Part shown: in pieces, positions 8,008 through 17,368 of the stretch
Layout: each line of letters starts with the position of its first letter
How positions within the stretch are numbered: the stretch's first letter is position 1
NCBI GenBank assembly: GCA_963836605.1
Contig: CAWIKB010000008.1
Location: 62,001-126,000 of the forward strand
Direction of reading: 5' to 3'
From: Bog-473 sp963836605
Lineage (GTDB): Bacteria > Actinomycetota > Acidimicrobiia > Acidimicrobiales > RAAP-2
DNA: 64,000 bases
Program-made: the position numbers and the translations under genes
Notes under the pieces: model-generated
Databases searched by the model: none
Seen by the model: the letters and a program-made list of their open reading frames with translations, nothing else
Told to the model about the DNA's origin: nothing

Positions 8008-9810
8008 TCACCCCGTCGATGTTTGATCGCGTCGTAGTACGTGAAGGAGTTCCTCATAGGGTCCGAGCAGATAGGCCTCATCGCCGCCGGCAAAGCGGGT
8101 TCCGCGCCGAGGAGGGTGTTCAAGCTGGCCGCCTTCTGCGGCACGGCTGAGGGCGATAACGCGAGTCCGAGCCGAAAGGTCGGCCATGGCCAACCCCTGC
8201 AGCCCTCCCTGAGGAGCAACGGTGACTCGGCCGACCAGAAACGGCTGTTGGTCAACGTAAAAGGTGCTCAAGACGTCCAGTCCGAGGGCCGCTCCCACGA
8301 ACCACGGTGCCGCGAGGGCCGACGTCGAGCGCACATGGCGAAACCCAAAGCTTTGCTCCATTAGTCGGGCCAGATCTCGATCGAAGACCCGAAGTACGAC
8401 GGGGACCTTGTCCCAATGCTCACCGAGTGACTCCCGGATGGCCAGTCCCGTCTCGATATTGGTCAGGTCGGCGCTGGTCAAGACGGCGACGGCCGACGCA
8501 TCGCTGAGATTGACCATGCGGTGGGTCTGGAGCTGCGTGGCATCGGCGATCACCACGGGCACACCGAGAGCCCGGGCCTGGGCCAGATAGCGGTTGTCGC
8601 CGTCGCGCTCGATGACGACGACACGCTGGCCCTCAGCGATGAGTCCCTGCACCACCGTGATGCCAACAGAGCCCAAGCCGATCACGACGACATGGTCGAC
8701 CATGCCGGGGACTTGACGCCGGCCCAGGGAGCGCTCGATGCGCCGACTGACCAAGATGTTCGTAAAGAGGGCAAACGCGGTCGACACCAGCGCGACCCCG
8801 ATGACGATGAGGAGGATGCCATAGACCCTCATAAGCGAATCCTGGGAGGCGAAGCTGTAGTCGCCGTAGCCGACGGTAGCTACGGTTTCGACCGTGAAGT
8901 AGGCGGCGCTCAGGAGCCCGAGATGCCCATGGCCGCCCTGTACTCGGTAGGTGAACCGAAGGATGATGGTCGAGACCACCAAGAGTGCGAGGAGGGCGGC
9001 CACGACAACGGCCAGTGCCTTGTTGCCCTCCTCCAACACGACGGAAACCTGCCGTGCCATCCGCCTCACGATGGCAACGGTTCGAACGGGCGACCGGGTG
9101 CTCTGGCCCGCGCCGATGCCCCCGAGTCGGAGATCTTCCTCGGTTCCGAGCACGGCGACGCGGTCGCCGGGGACAACCCGATGGTCGCGTCCGGGGCACT
9201 GCGCCATCTCGCCTCCGTCGCCCGGCATGATGGCCACCGGAGCCAGGTTGCCAAAATGTCCGCGAAATGTGGGATGGGCTGTCTCGGACTCTGTGACCTC
9301 CACCTGGACCACGGCGAACCGCACTCCTCCCAGCTCGATATTGTGCGCATTGCGCCCCAGGCATGCCTCGACGAACGACGGTCCAGCCAACGTGGCGGCG
9401 TCGAGCACACTGCCCCTTCCCGATACTCTCTCGAGCGCCCGGGCCACAGAGGGGTTGGCCAGCTGGACCACCAGGCGGACATCGGGGCGGGTCTCTCGGA
9501 TGCGGAGTGCCGTCTCGAGCGTGTGTATCTCCTTGACCTCGACGCAAACCACGGCGAGTGCGTGAGCCAAGCCTGCCTCGAAGAGGGCGTCACCTAGATA
9601 GGCGCTCCGTCGAATGTGCCGGACACCCCAGTCTTCGAGGATTCGGGCGAAGCGTGTGTCGGCGTCATCGTCGACCACGATGACCGGGGTGCCACTGAGA
9701 TGGAATTGCTCCACAATCCGCAGCCCGACGCCCTGAAGCCCGCACACGATCACGTGGTCGCGCAGGCCCGGGTCCACGTGCGATCCCACGTCAGCGGACA
9801 TCGATGTCAA
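8008..9810 (-). CDS. RCK-domain potassium channel-like protein
   Basis: About 600 residues. The order is a TrkA-N/RCK domain (HVIVCGLQGVGLRIVEQF, dinucleotide-binding GxGxxG-like) and its C-terminal lobe, two membrane helices around a pore with the K+ filter TVGYGDY (roughly residues 320-326), then a second TrkA-N domain (HVVVIGLGSVGITVVQGL) and lobe. A pore flanked by RCK domains on both sides differs from the common MthK layout (pore then one RCK). It likely gates K+ flux in response to nucleotides. It is followed downstream by a shared terminator and preceded by the convergent-strand glnN. The start could also be the internal Met of MSADVG. Confidence 0.85.
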   Translation of the reverse strand: MTSMSADVGSHVDPGLRDHVIVCGLQGVGLRIVEQFHLSGTPVIVVDDDADTRFARILEDWGVRHIRRSAYLGDALFEAGLAHALAVVCVEVKEIHTLETALRIRETRPDVRLVVQLANPSVARALERVSGRGSVLDAATLAGPSFVEACLGRNAHNIELGGVRFAVVQVEVTESETAHPTFRGHFGNLAPVAIMPGDGGEMAQCPGRDHRVVPGDRVAVLGTEEDLRLGGIGAGQSTRSPVRTVAIVRRMARQVSVVLEEGNKALAVVVAALLALLVVSTIILRFTYRVQGGHGHLGLLSAAYFTVETVATVGYGDYSFASQDSLMRVYGILLIVIGVALVSTAFALFTNILVSRRIERSLGRRQVPGMVDHVVVIGLGSVGITVVQGLIAEGQRVVVIERDGDNRYLAQARALGVPVVIADATQLQTHRMVNLSDASAVAVLTSADLTNIETGLAIRESLGEHWDKVPVVLRVFDRDLARLMEQSFGFRHVRSTSALAAPWFVGAALGLDVLSTFYVDQQPFLVGRVTVAPQGGLQGLAMADLSARTRVIALSRAAEGGQLEHPPRRGTRFAGGDEAYLLGPYEELLHVLRRDQTSTG

Positions 9811-9958
9811 TCTGCAGTGGCCAGGTCATGAACTGCGGCTGATCTCCTGAAGCGAGCATTGCGGAACGACCGTGCACAAGTCGCCGCTTTTGACTCACGG
9901 TCATTTAGCAATGTGGAGCCGGGTGTGGGCAATGCATGACCCCTCGTCAACCGGTGAA

Positions 9959-12136
9959 CTACAAGATGAAGAGCATCTCTTGGTAGGTGGGAAGCGGCCA
10001 CAAGTCGTCGGCAACCAAGGTCTCGAGCCGATCGGCGGCAAGCCTGATCGCGACCATCGCCGGGAGCAGTGCCTCTTGCGCATGCTCCGCTCGCTTCTCT
10101 TCGGTGTCAGCGGCAGCGTGCTCGTACGCTGATCGGAGCGTCGTAATGCCCTCCCGCAGCTCTCCGAGCGCGGCTGACACCTCGTCGAGGGTTGTCGCGT
10201 CGACGTCGTGCCCGACGGCGGCGAGGCTGGAGGCGTTGAGTGCCAATTCGGTCTGGTATCGCATCGCCGCCGGCATGATGACCGTAGTGGCCATCTCCAA
10301 TGTCAAGGCCGCCTCGACGTCAATGGAGAGAATGTACTGCTCGAGCGCAATGTCATAGCGACTGTGCATCTCTCGATGATTGAAGACTCCGTAGCGACTG
10401 AAGAGCTCCATCGACTCGTCGGTGAGCAGCTCCGGCAGGGCATCGAGCGTCGTCTTGAGATTCGGCAACCCACGCTCTGCGGCTTCGATCTGCCAGTCGT
10501 CGGCGTAGCCGTCGTCGTTGAAGACCACCGCGCCATGGTTCTCGATGATCTCCTCGAGGACGGTCTGGACGGCGGCATTGAATTCCGTGCCCCCCGCGAC
10601 CAATGCCTCGATCTGCGTGGCGACGTGATCGAGGGCCTCGGCGAGGATGGTGTTGATGGTGATCATCGGGCCGGCGATCGCTTGGAGTGAACCCGGCGCC
10701 CTGAACTCGAAGCGGTTGCCGGTGAAAGCGAACGGGCTGGTTCGGTTCCGATCCCCCGGATCGGTCGGGAGCACCGGGAGGGTATCGACTCCGATTTGGA
10801 GAAAGCCCTTCTCCTTAGAGGTGGTCGCCCCGCCACGGGCGATCTGTTCGAAGACATCGGTCAGCTGATCGCCCAAGAAAATCGAAATAATGGCCGGTGG
10901 GGCCTCGTTTGCTCCGAGGCGATGATCGTTGGTGGCCGAGGCAACTGAGGCCCGTAGCAAGCCGCCGAATTTGTGGACCGCTCGGATCACCGCGGCACAA
11001 AAGACCAGGAACTGGGCATTGTCGTGCGGGGTGTCACCCGGCAAGAGGAGGTTGCCCTGGGTCGAGTTTCCCAGCGAAAAGTTGACGTGCTTGCCCGATC
11101 CGTTAATTCCCGCGAACGGCTTTTCGTGGAATAGGCACTCCATACCGTGCTTTTGGGCCACCCGCTTGAGGATCGTCATGAGCAGTTGCTGATGATCGGC
11201 TGCCACATTGGAGCGTTCGAACATCGGTGCCAGCTCGAACTGGCCCGGGGCCACCTCGTTGTGACGCGTCTTGGCCGGAATGCCGAGCTTGAACAGCTCT
11301 CGCTCGCAATCCATCATGTAGGCCAAGACGCGCTCGGGAATGGCCCCAAAGTAGTGATCATCGAACTCCTGGCCTTTGGGGGGCTTGGCGCCAAAAAGCG
11401 TGCGTCCGGCGTTCAGTAGATCAGGGCGACCGAGAAAGAAGCCTCGGTCGACCAAGAAGTATTCCTGTTCGGCGCCGGCGAAGGACACCACCGCGTCGGG
11501 ATCTTGATGACCGAAGAGATGGAGCACCCGTGCCGCCTGGCGGGCCATGGCCTGCTGGGACCGCAGCAGGGGCGTCTTGTTGTCCAGTGCCTCACCGGTC
11601 ATCGAGACGAACACGGTGGGAATGCACAGGGTATTGCCGTTGGGGTTCTCAAAGATGTAGGCAGGGCTGGTCACGTCCCACCCGGTGTAGCCGCGAGCCT
11701 CGAACGTGGTCCGAAGGCCTCCGTTGGGGAAACTGGACGCGTCCGGCTCACCTTGGGTGAGCGTCTTGCCGGCGAACTCGGCAATGGCGCTTCCATCGCC
11801 GCCGGGCTCGAAGAAACTGTCGTGCTTTTCGGCGGTGAGGTGGGTCAGTGGATAGAAGACGTGGGCATAGTGAGTGGCCCCCTTCTCCATGGCCCAGTCC
11901 TTCATCGCCACGGCGACCACGTCGGCTACCGTTGGATCAAGCGGCTTTGCGTGTTCGATGGTTGCCATCAACGACTTGAACACCGGCTTGGGCAGACGCT
12001 TCTGCATTACTGCCTTGGTGAAGACATTCTCACCGAAGATCTCCCCGGGAGCTTCGGGTGTCGGAAAGATCGCAGATGGACTGCGGTAGTGCCGCACGGC
12101 GTCGATTGACCCGAGGCGTGTTGTGCTTGCCGTCAT
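9959..12136 (-). CDS. glnN: glutamine synthetase type III
   Basis: 725 residues, the usual length for GSIII. Start chosen at 12136 (MTASTTRLGS) because AAGGAG lies just before it; an ORF runs about 50 codons further upstream without a good site. Conserved stretches include SFFEPGGDGSAIAEFAGKTL, AGAEQEYFLVDRGFF, KTRHNEVAPGQFELAPMFE, INGSGKHVNFSLG and GTEFNAAVQTVLEEI. It condenses glutamate and ammonia with ATP to glutamine, as a double-hexamer enzyme in the cytoplasm. It is monocistronic. Finding this GSIII within 6 kb of a GlnT-like enzyme points to a nitrogen-assimilation neighbourhood, possibly under a GlnR-like regulator. Confidence 0.95.
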   Translation of the reverse strand: MTASTTRLGSIDAVRHYRSPSAIFPTPEAPGEIFGENVFTKAVMQKRLPKPVFKSLMATIEHAKPLDPTVADVVAVAMKDWAMEKGATHYAHVFYPLTHLTAEKHDSFFEPGGDGSAIAEFAGKTLTQGEPDASSFPNGGLRTTFEARGYTGWDVTSPAYIFENPNGNTLCIPTVFVSMTGEALDNKTPLLRSQQAMARQAARVLHLFGHQDPDAVVSFAGAEQEYFLVDRGFFLGRPDLLNAGRTLFGAKPPKGQEFDDHYFGAIPERVLAYMMDCERELFKLGIPAKTRHNEVAPGQFELAPMFERSNVAADHQQLLMTILKRVAQKHGMECLFHEKPFAGINGSGKHVNFSLGNSTQGNLLLPGDTPHDNAQFLVFCAAVIRAVHKFGGLLRASVASATNDHRLGANEAPPAIISIFLGDQLTDVFEQIARGGATTSKEKGFLQIGVDTLPVLPTDPGDRNRTSPFAFTGNRFEFRAPGSLQAIAGPMITINTILAEALDHVATQIEALVAGGTEFNAAVQTVLEEIIENHGAVVFNDDGYADDWQIEAAERGLPNLKTTLDALPELLTDESMELFSRYGVFNHREMHSRYDIALEQYILSIDVEAALTLEMATTVIMPAAMRYQTELALNASSLAAVGHDVDATTLDEVSAALGELREGITTLRSAYEHAAADTEEKRAEHAQEALLPAMVAIRLAADRLETLVADDLWPLPTYQEMLFIL

Positions 12137-12204
12137 GTGTACTCCTTGGGTATCCGCTCGCCGATTCTTCGAAGCCGACACTACGGAGTGCATCCCGCGT
12201 TTGG

Positions 12205-12220
12205 GTTTCCGCAATGTGAA
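12205..12220 (-). promoter_or_regulatory. candidate GlnR-like site upstream of glnN
   Basis: On the minus strand TTCAC (12220-12216), six bases, then GAAAC (12209-12205). This matches a GTnAC-n6-GaAAC pair except for the first base and lies about 70 bases before the glnN start. Inference only. Confidence 0.3.
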
Positions 12221-12379
12221 CGTTTCCATTGTCGGCATGCCCGCTCGGATTTTGACGTCATCTGTTTCGATGCGACACATCATCGGCCCTGACGATGGTT
12301 CGGTGGATGGTGAAGAGATACCACCGCTCCCGGCTGATCCACTGACGGATCAACTGCTTCATTCGTGGGAAGCTGTTCC

Positions 12380-13273
12380 ATGTCGAGCATCGTCCCCCAG
12401 GCTCCGCGTAGAGAGGAAACGGCGACGCGGGTCACCTGTGAGATGTCCTTTGCTGTCTCGGAGCCGGCAGAGATCGTCGTACAGGTGATGGCATCGAAGT
12501 CTGCCGGCCAGGTCGACGATGGCATCTTCGACGTCCTGACCAACGAGCAACCTCCGAGGTCATTGGTGCAGCTCAGTGATCCTGAAGGATCAACGATGCA
12601 CGTCATTGGTACCGGTTCGGGTCGACTCTCGGTGACCTACCGGGCTCGGATCCGAGCGCGTCCACCTGGAGCACCCCAAGACCGACGGGACGAGAACTCC
12701 GCCCGCACCGACGAGAATGGGCAGCGCTCGCAGATCTGGCGCCAGGTGTATCTTCGGCCCAGCCGGTACTGCCCCAGCGACCACCTCATCGGCTTCGCCG
12801 TCGCTGAATTCGGTACCGGTCCAATCGTCGGGGCACGCGTCGTCGCCATCACGAAGTGGATCCGGGACCGCATCGACTATGTCCCAGGTTCGAGCGATGT
12901 GCATGACTCCGCCGAGGACACGCTGCTCACGGGGGTTGGAACCTGCCGCGACTTCGCCCATCTCGGTATCGCTCTGTGCCGGGCCACAGGAATCCCAGCC
13001 CGATTCACCGCCGTCTACGCGCCTGGTCTCTTACCTATGGATTTTCACGCCGTTTTTGAAGCATTCGAAGACGGCCGATGGTGTGTCCACGATCCCACCG
13101 GCCTGGCTCCGCGTCCATCGCTGGTGCGTATCGTCTCTGGGCGCGATGCGGCTGATACCGCCTTCGCCGCGATAAACGGGGGCATTGCCGAACTCGAACA
13201 CGTGGAGGTATCGGCGATAGCCGAGCCCCATCTTCCGATTGATGACCATTCCGAAGCCGTCGAACTCGCCTGA
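12380..13273 (+). CDS. transglutaminase-like cysteine protease domain protein
   Basis: About 297 residues; an ATG at 12365 is an alternative start. The C-terminal half has the transglutaminase core: GTCRDFAHLGIALCRATGIPARF (catalytic Cys), MDFHAVFEAFEDGRWCVHDPTG (catalytic His and Asp). The N-terminal half is a beta domain (VTCEMSFAVSEPAEIVVQVMAS...LSVTYRARI) seen in bacterial transglutaminase-like proteins of the YebA type. No signal peptide is seen. Substrates of this family are mostly unknown and may be peptides. It diverges from glnN, sharing a 240-base control region, with no obvious functional tie. Confidence 0.8.
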   Translation: MSSIVPQAPRREETATRVTCEMSFAVSEPAEIVVQVMASKSAGQVDDGIFDVLTNEQPPRSLVQLSDPEGSTMHVIGTGSGRLSVTYRARIRARPPGAPQDRRDENSARTDENGQRSQIWRQVYLRPSRYCPSDHLIGFAVAEFGTGPIVGARVVAITKWIRDRIDYVPGSSDVHDSAEDTLLTGVGTCRDFAHLGIALCRATGIPARFTAVYAPGLLPMDFHAVFEAFEDGRWCVHDPTGLAPRPSLVRIVSGRDAADTAFAAINGGIAELEHVEVSAIAEPHLPIDDHSEAVELA

Positions 13274-13495
13274 AATCGAGGGCCCGGGTAAAACCACATT
13301 CGCGACGTGGGTGTCCACCCCAGAAGTGTTCCACTCAGCATATGAGTGCCGTCGGCGTATTGGGGGATATCCGTCTCAGCCAGCGATTGTCGCCGACTGA
13401 GATGTGGTTGGACTCACCGCTTCGCAGCCCCGTTCGTCATTCCATTTGCTGGCCGAGAGTCGATGACGGCAAGCGCCTGTTTCACACGAGGTCTC

Positions 13496-13858
13496 CTACG
13501 TCTCGCTCGCCCAGCGGCGAGCCCACCGCTCAAGCGGTTCGAGTGCTGCACCGAGTGCCTGGCCGATGACGGTGAGTTCGTAGCGTTGGTCGCCGTCCTG
13601 CGTGACGAGGCCCGAGTCGCGAAGCTCTCCGAGTCTCTGGTAGAGGACGCTCGGCGACATGTCGTCGCACCGCTCTCTCAGTGCGCGGGCACCTAGGGGT
13701 CCGTCCCGTAGTTCCCACATGACCCGGAGCGACCACCGACGGCCCAGGAGATCCAGCGCGGCCATAAGGGGGCGACCGGTCGAGGAGCCGCGGACCGGTT
13801 GTCCTGGCACCGTGGGTAGTTGACGTTTTGATTTCCGTAACGTACGGTTCTCGTTCAT
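13496..13858 (-). CDS. HxlR-family transcriptional regulator
   Basis: About 120 residues from an ATG at 13858; the core is ALDLLGRRWSLRVMWELRDGPLGARALRERCDDMSPSVLYQRLGELRDSGLVTQDG, a winged helix-turn-helix of the HxlR type, usually an activator or repressor of a neighbouring redox or detoxification gene. Its proposed ATG shares bases with the ATG of the divergent CMD gene, and a perfect inverted repeat covers both. Either both mRNAs are leaderless or the true start of this gene lies further in, for instance at the Met of MAALDLLGR. It very likely controls the CMD/PfpI genes and itself. Confidence 0.8.
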   Translation of the reverse strand: MNENRTLRKSKRQLPTVPGQPVRGSSTGRPLMAALDLLGRRWSLRVMWELRDGPLGARALRERCDDMSPSVLYQRLGELRDSGLVTQDGDQRYELTVIGQALGAALEPLERWARRWASET

Positions 13859-13870
13859 GGTTACGGAAAT
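13831..13870. promoter_or_regulatory. palindromic operator between hxlR-like and CMD genes
   Basis: ATTTCCGTAAC (13831-13841) and GTTACGGAAAT (13860-13870) are a perfect 11-base inverted repeat with an 18-base spacer. A further TACGG half-site at 13843-13847 faces the left arm. The repeat spans the overlapping divergent start codons, so it is the obvious HxlR-family binding site. Confidence 0.7.
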
Positions 13871-14441
13871 AGTAACACCGAGGGTGGCTCCGCTCGAGCC
13901 ACCGTATGACCCGGAAATCGAAGCCCAGCTGACCAAGATGATGCCGCCTGGCGTCCCGCCCATCGCTCTGTTCCGCACATTCGTGCGCAACATGCCGATG
14001 TCCGAGGCGATGGGAACGTGGGGGCGCTACGAGCTGAGTCGCGGGCTGTCGCTGTCTATGCGGGACCGGGAGATCGTGATCGACCGAACGTGTTCCCGTT
14101 GCGGCTGCGAGTACGAGTGGGGCGTCCATGTGGCGTTCTTCGCCGAGCGAGTCGGTCTCGACAAGGACCAGATCATCTCGTTGACATCGGGGGGTGCCCA
14201 GGATGCCTGCTGGCCCGATGAGCGTGACCGCCTGCTCATCGAGGCGGTCGACGCGCTCCACGAGAAGGCGGACATCCCCGACGCGTTGTGGCAGGCCTTG
14301 GCCGAGGTCTTGAGCGACGCCAACCTGCTCGATCTGCTGCTCCTCGTCGGCTGGTATCACGCCATCAGTTTCGTAGCGAGGGTCGCTCGAGTGCCTCTCG
14401 AACCTGGCGCCCCCACCTTTGACTCCATCGGCGTGCGATAG
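13857..14441 (+). CDS. carboxymuconolactone decarboxylase family protein
   Basis: 194 residues. The AhpD/CMD fold is recognised from RVAPLEPPYDPEIEAQLTKMMPPGVPPIALFRTFVRNMPMSEAMGTWGRY and from SMRDREIVIDRTCSRCGCEYEWGVHVAFFAERVGL. In this subgroup the redox Cys pair of AhpD (CxxC with downstream His) appears as CSRCGCEYEWGVH. A role in peroxide or electrophile handling or in ring-lactone chemistry is possible. It diverges from the HxlR regulator through a shared palindrome and is followed 17 bases later by the PfpI gene, so the two form an operon. Confidence 0.82.
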   Translation: MVTEIVTPRVAPLEPPYDPEIEAQLTKMMPPGVPPIALFRTFVRNMPMSEAMGTWGRYELSRGLSLSMRDREIVIDRTCSRCGCEYEWGVHVAFFAERVGLDKDQIISLTSGGAQDACWPDERDRLLIEAVDALHEKADIPDALWQALAEVLSDANLLDLLLLVGWYHAISFVARVARVPLEPGAPTFDSIGVR

Positions 14442-14458
14442 GAGCTGGGATACGAACG

Positions 14459-15127
14459 ATGCGGATTGCCATTATGACGTTCGACGGTTTCAACGAGATC
14501 GACTCCCTGGTCTCGCTCCACATCCTCAACCGGATGCGACCCCACGGCTGGCGGGCGGAGATCGTCGGACCGACTCACACCGTGACCTCCATGAACGGCG
14601 TCGTTCTCCACACTCAGAACCCCTTGGCGTCGGCCCAGAGCGCCGACGTTGTCCTCTTCGGAAGCGGGATCGGTGGTCGTGAAGCGTCGAGAGACCCGCG
14701 GCTACGGGCACGCATCGTTCTTGATCCCGATGTGCAGCTTGTCGGTGCCCAGTGCTCGGGCACGCTGATGATGTCAAGACTGGGCCTCCTCGAAGGTCTT
14801 CCGGCATGCACAGACCTTGTCACGAAGCCCTGGGTAATCGAGGCAGGAGTCGAAGTACTCGACCAACCCTTTGTTGCTCACGGGAGTCGAGCCACGGCTG
14901 GCGGCTGTCTGTCGTCGACGTATCTGTCCACCTGGGTGATTGCATCCCTGGCCGGACGTGACCAGGCTGCTGAGGTTCTTCAAACTGTCGCACCGGTCGG
15001 CGAAACTGCGTTCGTCGACCATGCACTCTCGATCATCGAACCTTTCCTCGCCACGGCTGGAACCAGCCGTCGCGGACCAACCGGTGCTTCCCAGAACGGG
15101 CACCTGGTGGCTCCCGCGGAAGCCTGA
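14459..15127 (+). CDS. DJ-1/PfpI family protein
   Basis: 222 residues preceded by AGGAGCTGGG. IAIMTFDGFNEIDSLVSLHIL opens the flavodoxin-like fold, and VGAQCSGTLMMSRLGLLEGLPACTD holds the nucleophile-elbow Cys typical of DJ-1/PfpI. The set includes isonitrile hydratases, glyoxalase III and chaperone-like deglycases. The last 25 residues are low-complexity and probably disordered. Its operon with a CMD protein under an HxlR regulator suggests electrophile stress, which is inference. Confidence 0.82.
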   Translation: MRIAIMTFDGFNEIDSLVSLHILNRMRPHGWRAEIVGPTHTVTSMNGVVLHTQNPLASAQSADVVLFGSGIGGREASRDPRLRARIVLDPDVQLVGAQCSGTLMMSRLGLLEGLPACTDLVTKPWVIEAGVEVLDQPFVAHGSRATAGGCLSSTYLSTWVIASLAGRDQAAEVLQTVAPVGETAFVDHALSIIEPFLATAGTSRRGPTGASQNGHLVAPAEA

Positions 15128-15175
15128 AACGGGTCCAACCTCGCCGTGGTCGGAGGGGTTTGACCCAAGTCGCCG

Positions 15176-15643
15176 TTATCCCCGGGTCGACCTTGGGCTC
15201 GGTGGGACCTTGACGCAGAGGCCTTCTAGTACGAGATGGAGCATGCGGCGCAGATCGTCCTCGCTGTCGCCTCGCGTGTCCGCGGCCCAGGCCAATGAGG
15301 CGACGAGTGTGAAGACGTCAACGGGATCGAGGTCGGTCCTCGTGAAGCTCGTCTGCGTCGATCGGGCCAGCAGCCGTTCCGTCCAGACGAGTAGTGGCTG
15401 GCAGGCATGACTGAGCGGAGCCCCGTCGTCGCTGAGGGCTCGGGCAATGGAGTCGGGCAGTCCCTGCCAGGTCCGGAGGTGGGTGGCGACGTGAAAGAAC
15501 CACTCCTCGAGCGCGGCTGCCGGGTCCTCGGAAACCGAAAGCCGTCCGGCGATCTCGTCCAGTTCCGCCATGCGGTAGCGGAGCGCGGCCACGAGCAGGT
15601 CCTCGCGGGTCGGGAACCGCCGGTAAAGCGTGGCGTTGGCCAC
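15176..15643 (-). pseudogene. TetR-family regulator lacking the N-terminal HTH start
   Basis: 155 residues begin directly at MANATLYRRFPTREDLLVAALRYRM, which is the recognition helix end of a TetR HTH. A normal TetR has about 40 more residues before it. In the same frame the bases just upstream read VVRAGVANATLYRRF, so the helix-3 homology continues briefly and then stops abruptly near 15655. The ligand-binding part (DPAAALEEWFFHVATHLRTWQGLPDSIARAL...) looks complete. DNA binding should be lost, so this is most likely a truncated pseudogene. The following 400 bases (15656-16058) contain no gene I can support. Confidence 0.65.
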
Positions 15644-16058
15644 GCCGGCGCGTACTACGGGCTCTGAAGGGTGCCAATACCCGCCTGTCCAGCGTGACCT
15701 TATCGAGAGGCGCGTAGATCAAAATCTGTAGCCTTTCCCATCGATTGGGGCTAGAGAACCAAATCCCGACCCGCCATCCCATCGCTGCACCGCCGCAGGT
15801 ATGCCCGCCTATGGTCGATTGGATGCGACACCACGTGTGGCGTGGCGGCCATCTATTTGAACTGGCGATGACGGGCCTGTGGGGGTCAGAGCCAGACCAT
15901 CCAGGATGTCGAGAATCGGCAACGGGTCGTCCAAGATGGGTTCATGAGCGGCAACAGTGAGGCCCGGGTTCCCGGCTCAACGCGGAGTATCAGGTATCAA
16001 TCCCCCGATAAGTTGGTTCGGCCAATTGCCCAGAACCTCTCGCTGACTCTCCACGGTC

Positions 16059-17114
16059 TCACGGTCCTCGGTCAGACCCTCCGCTAGGTTTACCTGTCGG
16101 GGCGAGGCTCAGAGCGCGCCGAGCGGGCGTCGAGCGCGCGTCGAGGGCAGCCTCAGCAGAGGCGTCTTCACCGAACCCGACCCCGATACGTTGGTCGGTC
16201 CGTCGGAGATTCTGATGGGCGATGTCGCGCAGGACCTGGTCATCTGCCTGAGTGGGATCGGAACTGAGGATTGCTCGGGGCCATAGACGTCTTGCAATCA
16301 CGGGGTTCAGTTCTGCTCCATACAGGCTGATTTTGGCGAGAAGAAACAAGAAGCCCACCAGTCCTATGACGATGCCGAACTGGCCATAAGTGGCAGAGCT
16401 GTGACGGATTTGGTGCTGGACCAAACCTGCGCCCGCTGTGATGAGTAGCGAAAATCCGAACGATGCCGCCGCCGCTCCCGGAAGCAGCCCCCGGGTTCCG
16501 ATACCCCCCGGAGTCAGGGCACGGAATGCCGCAAAATACAAGAGGACATTGACGACGAGCAGACCCACGAAGACGGAGATCCGAATATCCCAACTCAGCT
16601 CCTTGGCTGTTACGAAGGTTGCGACCGCCGCGTTGATCACGAAGGTCCCGCCAATTGTGGCCAATCCAACGAGGCTCCGAACCAACCTCGGTACAAATCC
16701 TGGGAGTTCGAGCTCCGGCACATTCCATACTTGAGCCATCGCCTGTTGCGCAGTTTGGGTAACGCCTTGAGCTCCATAGACCAACCCGATGAGGCCGACA
16801 ATGAGGCCAAACACGCTCCCATGCAGGTTATTCGAACCGCGTTCGGGGTTGAATTGGGAGCCGACAACTGGAAACTGGTGGAGTGTCGAGAGGAGACTGT
16901 GGCCCAGGCTCGCTGCACCGACAAATCCGAACACGGTGATCACGACCAGCAGCAGGGGATAGATCGCCACAAACCCATACCACCCCAAAGCGACGACGAA
17001 CTGATTCGCTCGGTCGTCTCCAGACTTCTTGATAACCCCGCAGACAGGTCCAATCAATCGAGATCGCCGCTGCCATTGGTCGATCGCAACGAGAAAATTT
17101 TGGACCCGATCCAA
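16059..17114 (-). CDS. YihY/BrkB-family inner membrane protein
   Basis: 351 residues with six or more membrane segments. The family opening GDDRANQFVVALGWYGFVAIYPLLLVVITVFGFV and the segments LIVGLIGLVYGAQGVTQTAQQAM, FRALTPGGIGTRGLLPGAAAASFGFSLLITAGAGLVQHQI and LFLLAKISLYGAELNPVIARR are those of the YihY/virulence factor BrkB group (once misnamed ribonuclease BN). Transport or envelope function is unknown. The last 45 residues are charged and cytoplasmic. It is a single-gene unit. Confidence 0.88.
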   Translation of the reverse strand: MDRVQNFLVAIDQWQRRSRLIGPVCGVIKKSGDDRANQFVVALGWYGFVAIYPLLLVVITVFGFVGAASLGHSLLSTLHQFPVVGSQFNPERGSNNLHGSVFGLIVGLIGLVYGAQGVTQTAQQAMAQVWNVPELELPGFVPRLVRSLVGLATIGGTFVINAAVATFVTAKELSWDIRISVFVGLLVVNVLLYFAAFRALTPGGIGTRGLLPGAAAASFGFSLLITAGAGLVQHQIRHSSATYGQFGIVIGLVGFLFLLAKISLYGAELNPVIARRLWPRAILSSDPTQADDQVLRDIAHQNLRRTDQRIGVGFGEDASAEAALDARSTPARRALSLAPTGKPSGGSDRGP

Positions 17115-17368
17115 AATACGCCTCCTCCTCTCGATACTTCTGATACCCCCAGCAGAGTTGATTGAACCATTCGACCCAGGGGATACATCATCAAATTCTC
17201 AGAAATCACATGATCCATTCGTCGCTTACCAAATCCTCGACGCGGCCCAGCGGCGGGCGGCTGACGGGATTCCCAGTGGCTTTGCTCTGTCACCAGCGAA
17301 TGCCTCTGGGTGTTGAAATCGTCGCCACGGGTATAGGGCTAGCTCGAACCCAAATGAAGGGATGCACT

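Noticed and set aside
8521..9597. 358-codon plus-strand ORF
   Set aside because: Asp/Gly/Glu-rich antisense of the K+ channel gene.
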